Origin: Phlegmacium glaucopus
Lineage: Eukaryota; Basidiomycota; Agaricomycetes; Agaricales; Cortinariaceae
Direction: 5' to 3'
Length of the DNA stretch: 29,008 nt
Assembly: GCA_015039465.1 (NCBI GenBank)
Contig: MU130098.1
Coordinates: 24,929-53,936 of the forward strand
Of the stretch, positions 1-10,495 are shown piece after piece (the stretch's first letter is position 1; every line of letters begins with the position of its first letter). A program made the translations under genes and the position numbers. Under the pieces are notes generated by a model, which saw nothing but the letters and a program-made list of their open reading frames with translations, was not told the DNA's origin and did not search any database.

Positions 1-479
1 ATAGGCAGACTTTATACTGCCTAAAACCGAAAAGTCCGGTTCGTTGCATCCCTGCAGGGCATTCTGACAAGATAATCATTTATTTGAATTGAACCCTATT
101 GAACCCTGTACAACTGATTCTAATCATATGTGAGCACTCTCGGTCGGTAAATGGTAAATACCTACTACGGGTTTGACCCCGCGGTCACGAGTCCTGGTAT
201 TTGCTATTTTTCTACTGATTGGTTGCAAGGTTGGTGGGATAATTCTATTTGGAAACCCGGTTAACTCGAGAATACTGTAACCGGAAGCAGATAGGATGAC
301 ACTTTGCTAGAATCTCAATACAGCTTTGCACTAGAAGAGATATAGTACAACGGTCGACTTTGTCTTAACCATGCCTGTGATAACCCATAAACGTTGCGTA
401 TAACCCATACTTTCACCGAGTCCGTTCTCTGCCAAATGGACCACACTCTCCAACCCATACCTTTTCAGCGGACTATAAC
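1..479. other. non-coding flank with a degenerate dispersed repeat
   Basis: No gene is supported here. The stretch around 345-470 contains several copies of a short 'ataacccata' type word, and its minus-strand translation (QRLWV..GMVK..ST) resembles that of 25320-25420. That points to a degraded dispersed repeat shared by the two places. The right end of this stretch (472-479) is the left target-site duplication of the transposon that follows. Confidence 0.4.
472..479. repeat. left 8-bp target-site duplication
   Basis: ACTATAAC lies directly outside the left inverted terminus and is identical to 1332-1339 outside the right terminus. Confidence 0.85.
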
Positions 480-516
480 AGGACCCTGGGCAATAGGCCA
501 AGAGGCAGGGTCCCAA

Positions 517-1283
517 TCCGGACAGGATTTGAGCTTTTTTGACGGACAGCTAGGGTCAATCCGGACAAGATTTGCCGAAATTTTTTTGGCAGCCAGTGCC
601 AGAATCCAGACAAGTTTGGAGAAATTGTTATAGGCTAGTTGCCTATCCGGACAAATTTTAGGGTACTAATATGCTATGATATGGTGTAGCCTGTTGAGCG
701 TATGAATGACTCAATATCTGATAAGCTGCCGGTTCAATTCCCCCTCTGATTATTTTTTCTTTGCTGTATAACTTACTAATAATAATGATAATTTTTGTAA
801 AACAAACATTCACATCTCTCAGTTAGGCATTCTTGACCCAGAAACTCCTTTAGCTCCTACAATTTCTCTGTCTACTTGATTCTAAGATCTCTGAGCCCCA
901 AGCTCAAGGACTGTCTATTGAACTTTCACAGAGGGACCTGTTACATTTCCGTGATTTCCAGAAGGGTGAAACACAGCTCAAGGCTGCTATCAAGTTGTTT
1001 CGAAAGCGGGGCGGAAATCTTGAAGGGGACGATTAAGAAAATAGTTTTATTTACTTGTAGATAATAGGATATGCTTATTACAAGCCAGAATTGTGCTTTT
1101 AGAGGTGGGCAAGAGCAGTACAGACCTTTTTTGAGCCCTAGGAGGCCTGATCTACGAATCCGGACAAAATTTGGGCCGAAAAATAGCTAGGTCAACAATC
1201 CAGACATATTTTTGGAAAATTTTGGGATCCTAGGTGCAATCCGGACAAGAATCGCGCTGAATGACGACGCCCTGTCCGGACAA
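517..1283 (+). repeat. subterminal TCCGGACAA motif array
   Basis: TCCGGACAA or a one- or two-base variant occurs at 517, 560, 605 and 646 near the left end, and at 1159, 1199, 1240 and 1275 near the right end. Most copies are preceded by 'aa' or 'ga' and followed by a T-rich tail. All eight are in the same orientation, although the termini are inverted. Short subterminal repeats are known transposase-binding sites in hAT elements; that role is inferred here. Confidence 0.65.
682..758 (+). other. tRNA-like sequence with pol III box A/box B and T-run
   Basis: TGGTGTAGCCTG at 682-693 resembles a pol III A box. GGTTCAATTCC at 731-741 fits the B-box consensus GGTTCRANTCC exactly. A run of six T at 753-758 could terminate pol III. 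The middle (GACTCAATATCTGATAAG) recalls the anticodon arm of a CAT-type tRNA. The T stem pairs poorly and I see no 5' acceptor strand to pair with the 3' end, so this is a tRNA relic or tRNA-derived pol III unit inside the transposon, not a working tRNA gene. Confidence 0.4.
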
Positions 1284-1331
1284 AAAGTTGAAATCTGGGA
1301 CCCTGCCTCTTGGCCTATTGCCCAGGGTCCT

Positions 1332-1339
1332 ACTATAAC
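1332..1339. repeat. right 8-bp target-site duplication
   Basis: ACTATAAC lies directly outside the right inverted terminus and is identical to 472-479. Removing one copy plus the element restores a continuous pre-insertion site. Confidence 0.85.
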
Positions 1340-1422
1340 CCTGAAGGCGATGCCTCATACAAGGAACGGTCATCGATGCCATCAATTTTGGCTGGAAGCG
1401 ATGATCTATATATATATTCGGA

Positions 1423-1458
1423 TTAGCACCCGAGTTCCATTTAGCACCCGAGTTCCAT
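1423..1458 (+). repeat. 18-bp perfect tandem duplication
   Basis: TTAGCACCCGAGTTCCAT occurs twice head to tail (1423-1440 and 1441-1458), just after the transposon and before a larger tandem duplication. Confidence 0.85.
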
Positions 1459-1463
1459 TCAGC

Positions 1464-1818
1464 TCAAAGAAACAGTTAAAGAAAGAACGGAAGAGCAATC
1501 TGCCTGCTCGCACGGCTACAAAAAATGACAGAAGATCTGCTCGCCGGAAGATGATCGATACATATCGGTGGAACCTGGCTTGATCAAGAAGCCGATGGGA
1601 AAAGCGCCCATGTTGACAATGCTTCAGAAGTTAGGAAGGGCTGAGCAGACTCAAGAAAACAGTTAAAAAAAGAACGGAAGAGGAATCCGCCTGCTCGTAC
1701 GACTACAAAAAAAGGCAGAAGATCTGCTCGGAAGATGACCGATATCGGTGAAACTTTGAAGTCTGGCGTGATCAGGAAGCCGATGAGGAAAGCGCCCTGT
1801 TGAACAATGCTTCAGAAC
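1464..1818 (+). repeat. diverged tandem duplication, about 165-170 bp per unit
   Basis: Unit 1 (about 1464-1629) and unit 2 (1651-1818) align along their whole length with small gaps. Both start with tcaa(a)gaaa and end in gcttcagaa. Each can be read as a short Lys/Arg-rich peptide containing RRSARKM, but both frames are soon broken, so I do not call a gene. The rest of 1340-1908 holds nothing else I can support. Confidence 0.7.
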
Positions 1819-1908
1819 GGCCTCAGACTCTTTATGAGCACGCGCACTCCCAAAAGCAGGTATTAGTATTCCTGTAAATAACTATGTAAGTGTAAGTGAC
1901 GACATTAT

Positions 1909-3333
1909 TCAAGCATGCTGTCCCTCGCGACTAGTAGTAGTAGTAGTAACACCACCCCGCGCCTGTAAATAAGCAAGTGACCTCCACCTCAACCGTCGAA
2001 AATTTTGTACAATAAATTTAAGATTCCTAAACGTGATCGAAACCTTCCAATACGCACTCCAAAAAACAACCAAAGTCCCAACAACAGCGACGAACATTAA
2101 AACCAAAGGAAAAGCCAAGGAAGTGCCAAAGATATAAAAGGACAATATCACGATTGACACAATGAACAGCAAGGTCGCAGCAAACTGTAATTGCTCACAC
2201 ACTGAGAGGTAGTACCGAAAGTACTCTGGGGTGTAATCCTTGTTCCCGACTATTAGGTGTTGGGTGCTGATGGCTGCGCCTCGCCCAGCAACGATGATGT
2301 TACCGAAATGAAGAGATAAAGCGAAGAATGAGAAAAGCATGCCAACATTAAATGCTGTTCGATGGTTGGGTAGGATGAGTGCGTCGACAAGAGCTAGAAA
2401 GCCCACGATTAGACCAGCCGTGAAAGTGGACTGTATGTATAATGCAACCATGATCAATTGCTCAACAAAACGCTGCCTCTGTGGTTATAGAAAATTTAAC
2501 ACGTACGATGACTACAAGCATGTTGAACTGTTGAGTGAGAGCATCGTAGAATTTCTCGTTGCCATCTGAGGATGCTGCCGGCGGCTTCTGTATCACTAAT
2601 AGAAGTAAGTGCTCGTATAAATAGAAGCAGCCGTTAATACCCTTACCAGTCGTAACAGGCTTTTTATCACCACCGGTAGTAGAACGAAGAGAATTCTGTA
2701 GAGCATGCAGATTCTCTACATGTACATTCAAAAAACCGCTCAGACTTTGTAGATGGTTCTCAAGAGGTGGTGCCTTGACAGGGTTAGCTGAAGCACGTCG
2801 TGATGGCATTACACCTTGATTGCAGATAGCTTGGTCGGAAACCGCATCGACGATAATGTTAGGATCACCATCTGATGGATGAAAAGATGGGTAGGTATTC
2901 GGTGTAACTGTACAAATCGTTTTTTTTTTTTTTCACTATAGTTAACATAATAATATGTTGTTTACACACCTGTCCCATGAACTTCACCACCACCACTAGT
3001 ACTAGCAGCCACCTTCAACCCCGGCAAATCCAAATGAGACTGATGCTGGTGGTGATGGCTCGATATAGTTCGTTGAAGAGCTACAGTTCTTGACAAATGC
3101 TTCAAAATAAATTCTTGTAGCTCATATTGGATATCTTGAAATGTAGCTTGAGTATCCAAGATGTTGGTCGCTGTCAGCAAAGAAATACGCGTTTCACAAT
3201 CTGCGCATGGTCAAATGGCGTTCAAGAACAAAGTACCTGGTTGAGCATCTGTTGATATAACGGTGCTCCTAACATTCTGCCTGACCCCGCCAAACTCGGC
3301 AGCGGACTCCAAGTCTTCAGTTGGGGATGTCAT
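1909..3333 (-). CDS. putative four-helix membrane protein, paralogue A (5 exons, 379 aa)
   Basis: I do not recognise the family, but two further members lie in this window (about 12.8-13.5 and 25.6-26.2 kb). The model joins exons 3333-3237, 3170-2970, 2907-2647, 2565-2507 and 2430-1909. All introns are GT..AG and the phases agree. The acceptor of exon 3 could instead be 2872, and the 81-nt intron 2566-2646 is in frame, so both are uncertain. The N-terminal 200 residues have no evident domain: a helical stretch near residues 35-65, then His- and Ser/Thr-rich sequence. The C-terminal half has four hydrophobic helices (FTAGLIVGFLALV, FNVGMLFSFFALSL, LQFAATLLFIVSIVIL, LVLMFVAVVGTLVVFW). The spacer CEQLQ before helix 3 and the YWKVS/FWKVS motif after helix 4 are shared with the paralogues. 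The protein is probably in an internal or plasma membrane; its role is unknown. Confidence 0.75.
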
Positions 3334-3663
3334 TGTGAGCAACGACGAGAGATGGATTGGGGGGTTGGGGGGGAGGTCTAATCCATAAGACTGGCTGGTC
3401 AGGTTTGCCTCAAGTAAACAGCATGGTTGTGATATTTTTATGAAAACGTTAGGGACACGACTTTTTCATCAACTTGACTTGATTTGTTGGAAATCCGAAC
3501 ATTTTACTAGTACAAGTGAACACAAAACCAGGGGGGAAAAAAAAAACCATCTAAGAAACAAACAACAACACCCCAAGGGTTAGCTCATTTTGTGCAAGGG
3601 GGGTTCAAGAAAATAAGATACTAACAAATTAAAAAAATAATCATGCAAATCTGTTATCATTCA
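3334..3663. other. intergenic, promoter of membrane gene A and 3' end of the Cys-module gene
   Basis: Both neighbours are on the minus strand, so this stretch holds the start region of one and the end of the other. It contains a G-rich tract on the plus strand (about 3359-3376) and several A runs. I see no conserved site that I can name. Confidence 0.4.
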
Positions 3664-6600
3664 TCAACTACGCTCCACCACTATCTCACCACCATCATCT
3701 ACCGCCGCAGAGCCCTGCTTCTCACTCGTACTCGTCGTAGTTTTACCAGTGACGAGAAGAAACTTGCGTGGTTCAAGTTTAAATCGTTTCTTCACCTTGA
3801 CTTGATGCTTCTTAAACCGCAGTCTACATTTATCGCACATGGTATTCGCCGTAGTATCAACAGGAATTGATCGATGGCACGTCTTATTCGCGCAAGGACG
3901 CTGTGAATCGTGAAAGGATGTTAAAATACAGCAGATGGAATAAAAAATTCATCAACGTACAGTAGTAGATATAACTGGATTTGAAAGTGCTTCAGCAGTG
4001 TCGACTTCCAATACGGTTATTTCCGGTAGAACAGAAACTATAGGTGGTGGCGGCGGCGGCGCTACGTTAGCACTGCTAGTAGAAGCGACCAACGGCGGCG
4101 GCGGCGGTGGTTGTAGCGTGGGTACAGAACTTGAAATATCACTTCTAGCTTGATCCAAAGACATCGAAATAACTTCCGTCTGCGCCTTAAACATCTCAAG
4201 ATACTCAGGGTCCAATTTCCTTCGTTTTCTCCTCTTCTATTGAAAAAAAAACCAATGAGCTCTGTGGAATGGGTTGGAAAATGGTAGTACATACATCGTT
4301 AGGCGTCGTAGGCGATACAGAACTTCCTCCTCCTCCATATTGATAATAATTAAACTTGGTATCTTGAACTTGTTTTTGCCTCTCACGAGCAGCAGCAGCA
4401 GTTTTTGGAAAGGGTGCAGAAGAAGTAGATGATGATGGAGGCGCCGGCGTAGTAGTGGTAGTAGATACGGTTGTAGTAGGCGTGGGTGGAGGAACAGGAG
4501 GAGGAGTATTAAAAACAGGAGGATAATAAGGATACGGATACGGGTTACTACCTGATGGTCCAGGTGGTAATCCGCTAAATGGCTGTTGACCAGGAATATA
4601 TCGTGGTGGCATGTATGGATATCCTCCTGGAGGTGGTGGTGGTGGTGGTGGATATCCGTAAGGTTGAGGAGGGTAAGGGTATGGATATGGAGGATAACCC
4701 GGTATCGGCGTTGATGGAGGTACATGACTCAGCGATGAAGAAGAAACTGTCGTTGACGATGAGGAAGCTTTGGGCGATAGCTTTTGTTTTGGAGCTGATA
4801 TAGGCGGTGCCGGGGGTTGAGGATAAGGAAAAGGCGGCATGCCGTATGGAGAAGGAATATAATAAGGGTACGGATAAGGATACTGAGGATATCCATAAGC
4901 TCCATATGAACTAGGTAGAGCAACAGCAGGTGAACCAGCAGATGCGGGGACTGGCGTAGTTGATGTGATGGTACTTGTGCTTGGCTGTTTTTCTGGAGAG
5001 GTAGCAGCAGCAGCTTTGCGTTTGCCCTTTGCAATTTTTCCTCCATGGCTCCTCGTTGATACAATCTTCTTCTCAGGGGCTTTATACACGAAGGGCGCAG
5101 ACGTTGGGATGGTTGGCGTTATGATAGGTTTCGTAGTAGAAGAAGTCGCGTTCGTCTTTTGCTGGATCGGGAGGGCCATCACGCTGCCAGTCTAGAAGAA
5201 GAATTGTCAGAAGACATTTGAGAAACATTATAAAAAAGGAGCTCGAGGAGGAAGGGAAAACAACCAAAAAAAAAAAAACTCACACTTGCACTTTCAGCCT
5301 GCAACACCTCTGTAAAAGCATCAACCGACAATGCCGGATTCCGAGCCAAAATCCTACCAATTGCCGAAGGTGTTGTCTTCGGCCGGTAAGCCCTAAACGC
5401 CAGAGGATCATCAAGAGTTACAAGTTTGGCTGTAGAAGTCGTAGGATCCAAAGCCGCCGGTGAGGATGAAGCATTCTTAGGATCAATCGTAACATGAAAT
5501 CTTGAAAAGCCGCTGGCCATTGATATTGGAGATGTTGGAGGCGGCGGGGTAGCGATGGGAGCGACAGTAGGTTGTTGCTGGCTTTCAATAACCTTTGGCT
5601 CAGTTCCATCCCCATTCTCACTCATATCGATATCCCCTTCGGCATCGGGATCAACCGCACCCGCTGGAACGGCATGACTTGTCTGTTGCGATTCTTTAGC
5701 CTTTCCATCGCCCCAAGAGGCAGGCTGACGATCCTCTAAGACAGCCGACACCGGAGGGTGAGTAGTGTCGCCCATCTTCTCGCTCCAATAGTATTTCTCT
5801 GCTACCGCTCTCTGTTCGAACCTGATTTGATTTTTACGTTGACGGTCTATGGATCTACATGGTTCGCATGACCGCCATCTGACAGTCGGCAGAAGAAGGT
5901 TATGACAATCGCCCGTAGAACAAGAGAACTTTGAGCGTTTCTAACCAAAGAGGGGGTGGGTAAGAAGGGGGGGACGATTAATTCCCAACCGTAAAATAAA
6001 CGTACTTGATCATGTGACTTGTCCTTTTTACTCTCAGAATCTCCGTCGTTTGCTCCGCATGCCAATGCCATGGCAACATCATCATCATCAACCTTTCCCT
6101 CCTCGATATCACCACTTGTTGTCGTAAGGGCGGTAATCGCTTCCTGCTTGTTTTTCTCCGTCGTACCGCCAGCCTCTATCTCAGGAGGAGAAATTTCCAT
6201 CAATGTCGCACCCTCCCCTGGTCCGACAGCTTTAACCTCTTTCTCCCTGACTCTTTTCAACTGGCTATGATGCCTATTTTGTAACCGATGTTGCTCACAT
6301 CTCTTATACCTATAGTAACCTGGTAGGATCTTGTGGCAGTGCGACACAGTACACATCCTAGCGGGTAGGGATGTGTTGGCTGCAGCTGCTAGAAGTGGAT
6401 TCTTGTTGAGGTGATGATAGGGAGAGATGGGGAGAGGCGAGTCGGCATTGAATGAAGAGGAAATGCTGGGAGGATAAACTGTAGCTAGGACCATGGAGGA
6501 ATTCGTGTTAGGGATGTGAGCGGCATTAGGTTCGGCGATAGGGGAAGCTCCAGGTAGAGTGGGATTCTTATCAACCGGAACCAGAGGAACTTGTTCGTCA

Positions 6601-8015
6601 ATAATCGAAAGCTCCCATACACGGAGCTCTTCTGGAGATTCGGCCAAAGGCTAAAACGAAAAAGGTCAACTATCAGCATAATTTCTTACACACATAAGCT
6701 GTAACATCAAATTTACCCCTAACCCATTGGCTTTCCTTCTCTCATCTTCCACGATTCTTAAAGAGGCCATCTCTCGATCGAAAGCGTCTCGTTCGGCTTT
6801 CCATTTGGCCCGTTTAGTGTTTCCATAAGTGCGATATCGCGTACGACAAGGAGGACACATTTTATATTCGTACGACACTAAAAAGTTTCGTTGATAAGCA
6901 TACGACGTGACATAAGGATTATTTTTGTTGACCTGGGATAACGGCCTTGCAGCCTTTAACAGAGCAGAATCGTGCTGATCCATCTACCACCTCTTCTGAT
7001 GTTCTACCTTGACCGAATTCTGCAGTTTCAGACGACGTTTGTCGATCGCTTGAAGACGGATTGTGTATGTGTTGATCTTTCATAGCCATGACTTGCAGTG
7101 AGGCTATAACCTGTTGTTCTTCGTCATTGTCATTTGAGTCGTCGTCATCGGGTTGACTATCAACAGACGTGTGTGGCTGTGGTGAGATTTGAAGATGCGA
7201 GTGGGTCACAGTATGATCGCGGTAATGCTTGTTGTACTCAGTAGTTGTCTGGTTGGGAGGAACGGCTGATGGAGGAAATGGTACTGGGGTCGATGGTTGA
7301 CGAGGGGTCAGAGCATTCGCCAACTCTGAGCTAGTTGATGTTTGATGTGGCCTTGGGGAAAGATGATGGGACGATGCAGGAGATACGTCCCCAGAAAATA
7401 AACAAGGATCGATGGCATGGTTCCAAGTCGACAATGGTAGCGGTGAGGCTGAGGTCGATGGTTGCAGATCCTGTGTGATTATCCTTTTAGTAATCTAATC
7501 CAATTGCAATGTTGATTGGAAAGGAGAAAAGCCAAATCATAAGTTTAAAATGCTTGCTGAACTTGTGAAACTTAGAAAAAACCCGTTATCTCATGATTCA
7601 CATGTCCAGGACCAATCTGTGAATCTGTGACAATATCGAAAACAGATAGAAAATTGAACCGCCAATTAAATAAACATACCTGATGAGATTGCCCACTAGT
7701 ATTAGTTACCCAAGTAATAGGCTGAGCAGCGTGCTCAGTAAACGACGTTTCCTTCTCACTACGAGCTGCAACAGCATTAGTTATAGCAGCTTTCTCGAGT
7801 TTTCTCTTTGCCCGTTTGGTGCTTGCGTAAATTCGATGGCGACTCCGACAACTGTCGCACATCTTATTTTGGTCGTTGGATGATAGCGTATCGGCACAGC
7901 CTTTAACGGAGCATTGCTTGAGTGCATCCTGGGGATACTCTTGGTCAGGATGATGACTTGGTAATCCCACTGATGGGGTGTTATAGTAGACACCAGACTC
8001 GTTCAGTGTGCTCAT
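3664..8015 (-). CDS. five-module Cys-rich (putative zinc-binding) nuclear protein, 8 exons, 1248 aa
   Basis: I do not recognise this protein. Exons are 8015-7680, 7470-6933, 6877-6717, 6650-6006, 5940-5284, 5191-4295, 4236-3961 and 3900-3664. Phases agree throughout and the total is 3747 nt. A module C-x4-C-x12(13)-C-x2-[C/H]-R followed by a basic tail occurs five times, with first Cys at residues 35, 281, 445, 567 and 1173. Examples are CSVKGC..KMCDSCR, CSVKGC..KMCPPCR, CTVSHC..KRCEQHR, CSTGDC..RSCEPCR and CANKTC..TMCDKCR. Four Cys (or three plus His) fit one zinc ion per module. Between modules lie long disordered stretches, including a Pro/Tyr-rich region at residues 780-1078. KRRKRRK at the start of exon 7 is a plausible nuclear signal. 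A regulatory or nucleic-acid-binding role is inferred. The 209-nt intron 7471-7679 is unusually long and might hide a mini-exon. The start is the first ATG in frame (AAGGATGA context). Confidence 0.8.
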
Positions 8016-8326
8016 CCTTGCGACCAAAAAAAGCCAGACTCAGGTACAGCCAAAGTTCACACTGCGGAGTTTGATTCGCTCTTTCAACTTTGAGTGCAAC
8101 GAAAAAGACTAAAAGTGGGTGACGTTTGTTCTCTAAATCGCCGCCTATCTGAACTTGAATTTACTTGGCGACGCTTTACTTAAAGGTTCTCTTCACACGG
8201 TAGACAGACTTAGGGATATTGTTAGCTCATCTCTGATAGACTTTTACCGACGATTGTCCGCTTTCCGCCTTTTTGTTCACGATCTTTCGCATAAAAAGGA
8301 TGGTTTGACGACCGCTTACTTCAACC
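8016..8326. promoter_or_regulatory. divergent promoter region, Cys-module gene and GH5 copy 1
   Basis: The Cys-module gene starts leftwards at 8015 and GH5 copy 1 rightwards at 8327. ATAAAAAG at 8291-8298, about 30 bases before the GH5 start codon, is in the place of a TATA box. The equivalent site in copy 2 is a perfect TATAAAG. From about 8188 the sequence is repeated upstream of copy 2. No upstream activator site can be named with confidence. Confidence 0.5.
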
Positions 8327-10287
8327 ATGTATCTGGCATTTCTCCTGCTCTCCTTTGTAACCTCAGCACTTGGAAAAATCATCTATGCAGGAGTCAATGA
8401 AGTAAGATTGCTTACTTTTTTCTTGAATTCACAACCCTGCTCACATCATTTTTTATTAGTCTGGCGGTGAATTCAACAGTTCCACGCTTCCCGGACAATT
8501 CGGTGTAGACTATGCGTTTATCAACAAAGTAAGCTCGTAAGGCGGTTCTGACACCAACCTCATCCTGACAGAGAGAGATTTCTTTACTAGAGCACTGTCG
8601 ACATTTTCGTTGATCAAGAAAAAATCAATTTCTTCCGTGTGGCATTTCTTATGGAACGAATGTGTCCCCTTTCTTTCGGACTTGGAAGCAAATTTAACGA
8701 AACTGTGATGTCATTGGATTTCTTCCGTATAGATGGTTTGATTGATGTTTACCATTACTACTAGTATTTCGCCGAATACGCGGATGCGATTAACTATATC
8801 ACGGAGACGAAAGGTGCGTATGCGCTGATCGACCCGCACAATTACATGAGATACAAGTAAGCATTTTCACCCACATTCCTTATACTCTAACACCATAATG
8901 TCAATCCCAGTGATCCGTCTCAGCAACCATTCTCTGGAAGCGTAAGTCAAGGACTTGGAATTAGAAATGTCTACATTTTCTCAAACCCACTCCACAGGTC
9001 ATTGGCAACACATCAGACCCAACAGCAGCCACTACCCAGGACTTCGAAGCTTTCTGGTACGAACTCGCCTGCCGATTCGTAAACAATCCAAAAGTTGTAT
9101 TCGGAATCAACAATGAACCTCACCACATGGTACCTTACCCCTTTGCGCATAGTTTTTCCGGCGAAATAATGTATAATGCTTTCCTAGCCAACAGACCTTG
9201 TTCTGAAAAACGATCAAGCAGTTATCAACGGTATCCGCTCAGCCGGTGCTACACAGCTCATCCTAGCTCCTGGAAATGGATTCACAGGTGGTAATGTCTG
9301 GACACAATTTACCGGTGCTGCGAAATACCAACCTTCAAGTGATTTCTTGAATAAACTCGTCGATCCGCTACATAATACCGCTATTGATGTACATGAGGTA
9401 AGTTGTACTCATCATTTGTTTATCATTCGCTCAAAAGGATTATTTTAGTATTTGGGTGAGACGGCTTATTGAGTGTTGTCGAAAACGTTGTATTAAGTAA
9501 ATGTGTTACAGATATCGACTTCTCGGGCTCTCATGATGCGTGCACGCAGCCAGGTATATCTACCCCGACTAGAACTGCTGATGCCTTGTCAAATTAAGAC
9601 CGTCTCTCTTATAACAGGTCCTTCAAACCTCGCGAACCTCACGATATGGCTACGACAAAATAACCTCAAGTGTGTCATCTTATGTATTTATCTACCAATA
9701 ATTATGTTTTTAATTCTACTTTTTTTTTTTTACAGAGCTGTCCTTAGCGAATTCGGAGGAGGTAACAATCAAAATTGTTTCCAGGTGTGTGTGTGTGTTC
9801 TCACTTCATGATCCTTTTTCTTACGGGGTTATATTAAAACCTTTTTAATTTTTAGTTTATTGATGACCTGCTCGACTATCTTACCTCGAACGACGAATAT
9901 ATCGGATGGTCGATTTGGGCTGCAGGTCCAAGTAAGTATATATCAGCCTAAACTATTCATCACCGAAGTAATGTTATCCTTTCTTCAGTTTGGGGTACCA
10001 ATTCACCTTGTTGTGGACCTGATACCGGAAGTTTGGAGCCTGGCCAAGTGAATGTCATGGGTGGACCAAAGTAAGCCTGTGCCCCCGTAGATTTTTTTTC
10101 ACTGCTAGACCATCGCTCATTACATTTTTAGTGCATTCGATACGGTATGGGCTCAGGCTATTAGACCTAATATACCTAAACGTACGTCATTTTTATTTTT
10201 ACTCTCGTTCTAATCAAATGCTCCTTTTATTACCTTTTCTTCATCATCGTAGATCTTAAACGTTGGGGAACGTCGAGTCTTTCATGA
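8327..10287 (+). CDS. secreted GH5 subfamily 5 endo-beta-1,4-glucanase, copy 1 (15 exons, 371 aa)
   Basis: Hydrolyses internal beta-1,4 bonds of cellulose outside the cell. Exons: 8327-8401, 8460-8528, 8591-8704, 8765-8856, 8911-8941, 8998-9129, 9188-9397, 9449-9455, 9512-9553, 9618-9669, 9736-9784, 9856-9931, 9989-10070, 10132-10181 and 10253-10287; phases agree and the sum is 372 codons with stop. Residues 1-16 (MYLAFLLLSFVTSALG) form a signal peptide. GH5_5 landmarks appear in order: DPHNYMRYN, FGINNEPHH with acid/base Glu167, IRSAGATQLILAPGNG, DVHEYLD, DFSGSHDACTQP, IWLRQNN, and LSEFGGGN with nucleophile Glu280. There is no carbohydrate-binding module. Length and motif order match single-domain fungal EGII-type enzymes. 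Exon 8 is only 7 nt. The C-terminus is extended by a short basic tail. Confidence 0.93.
9449..9455 (+). other. 7-nt microexon of GH5 copy 1
   Basis: TATTTGG lies between an acceptor (attttag) and a donor (gtgag). Only with it included does the reading frame join HE to YLDIDFSGSH, the conserved HxYLDSD-type motif of GH5_5. The same 7 bases and signals recur in copy 2 at 11651-11657. Confidence 0.85.
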
Positions 10288-10495
10288 ATGTTTATATTTA
10301 AATCCCTTTTTGAAAGGATCGATTGTTATACCACCAAATTTTGCTTCACACGGGTAGACAGACATGGCTTGTTCTAGCTTGGTTCTTGGCATTGGTTAGT
10401 CTCATGTGTGATGGACTTTTACCGACGATCGGCTTTGTTCACGATCTTTCGCGCATATAAAGGATGCTTTGAAGCCGACCGCTTACTTTCAAACC
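10288..10495 (+). promoter_or_regulatory. spacer between GH5 copies with TATA box
   Basis: TATAAAG at 10456-10462 is 34 bases upstream of the ATG of copy 2, within the block repeated from upstream of copy 1. The first part of the spacer is the 3' flank of copy 1. Confidence 0.6.

Larger units (their letters stand above)
480..1331. mobile_element. non-autonomous DNA transposon, hAT-like, 852 bp
   Basis: The first 35 bases (480-514) are the exact reverse complement of the last 35 (1297-1331). The element is flanked on both sides by the same 8-bp word ACTATAAC (472-479 and 1332-1339), a perfect target-site duplication. Eight-bp duplications are typical of the hAT superfamily. No transposase is encoded; the internal ORFs are short and unconvincing. 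Each terminus is also a hairpin, because GGACCCTG near its outer end pairs with CAGGGTCC near its inner end. Inside, the word TCCGGACAA or a close variant recurs about eight times near both ends. Other superfamilies that make 8-bp duplications cannot be excluded without a related autonomous copy. Confidence 0.85.

Noticed and set aside
682..758. A functional tRNA gene
   Set aside because: The T stem pairs poorly and no 5' acceptor strand matches the 3' end, so only a relic or pol III-like unit is supported.
2587..2646. A 59-nt intron ending at the nearer acceptor (ATACAG) in gene A
   Set aside because: It would shift the frame out of the conserved ALTQQFN segment; the 81-nt alternative ending at 2566 keeps it.
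4237..4725. His/Leu-rich alternative ORF on the minus strand
   Set aside because: It is a shifted reading of the Pro/Tyr-rich exon of the Cys-module gene, with no splice support.
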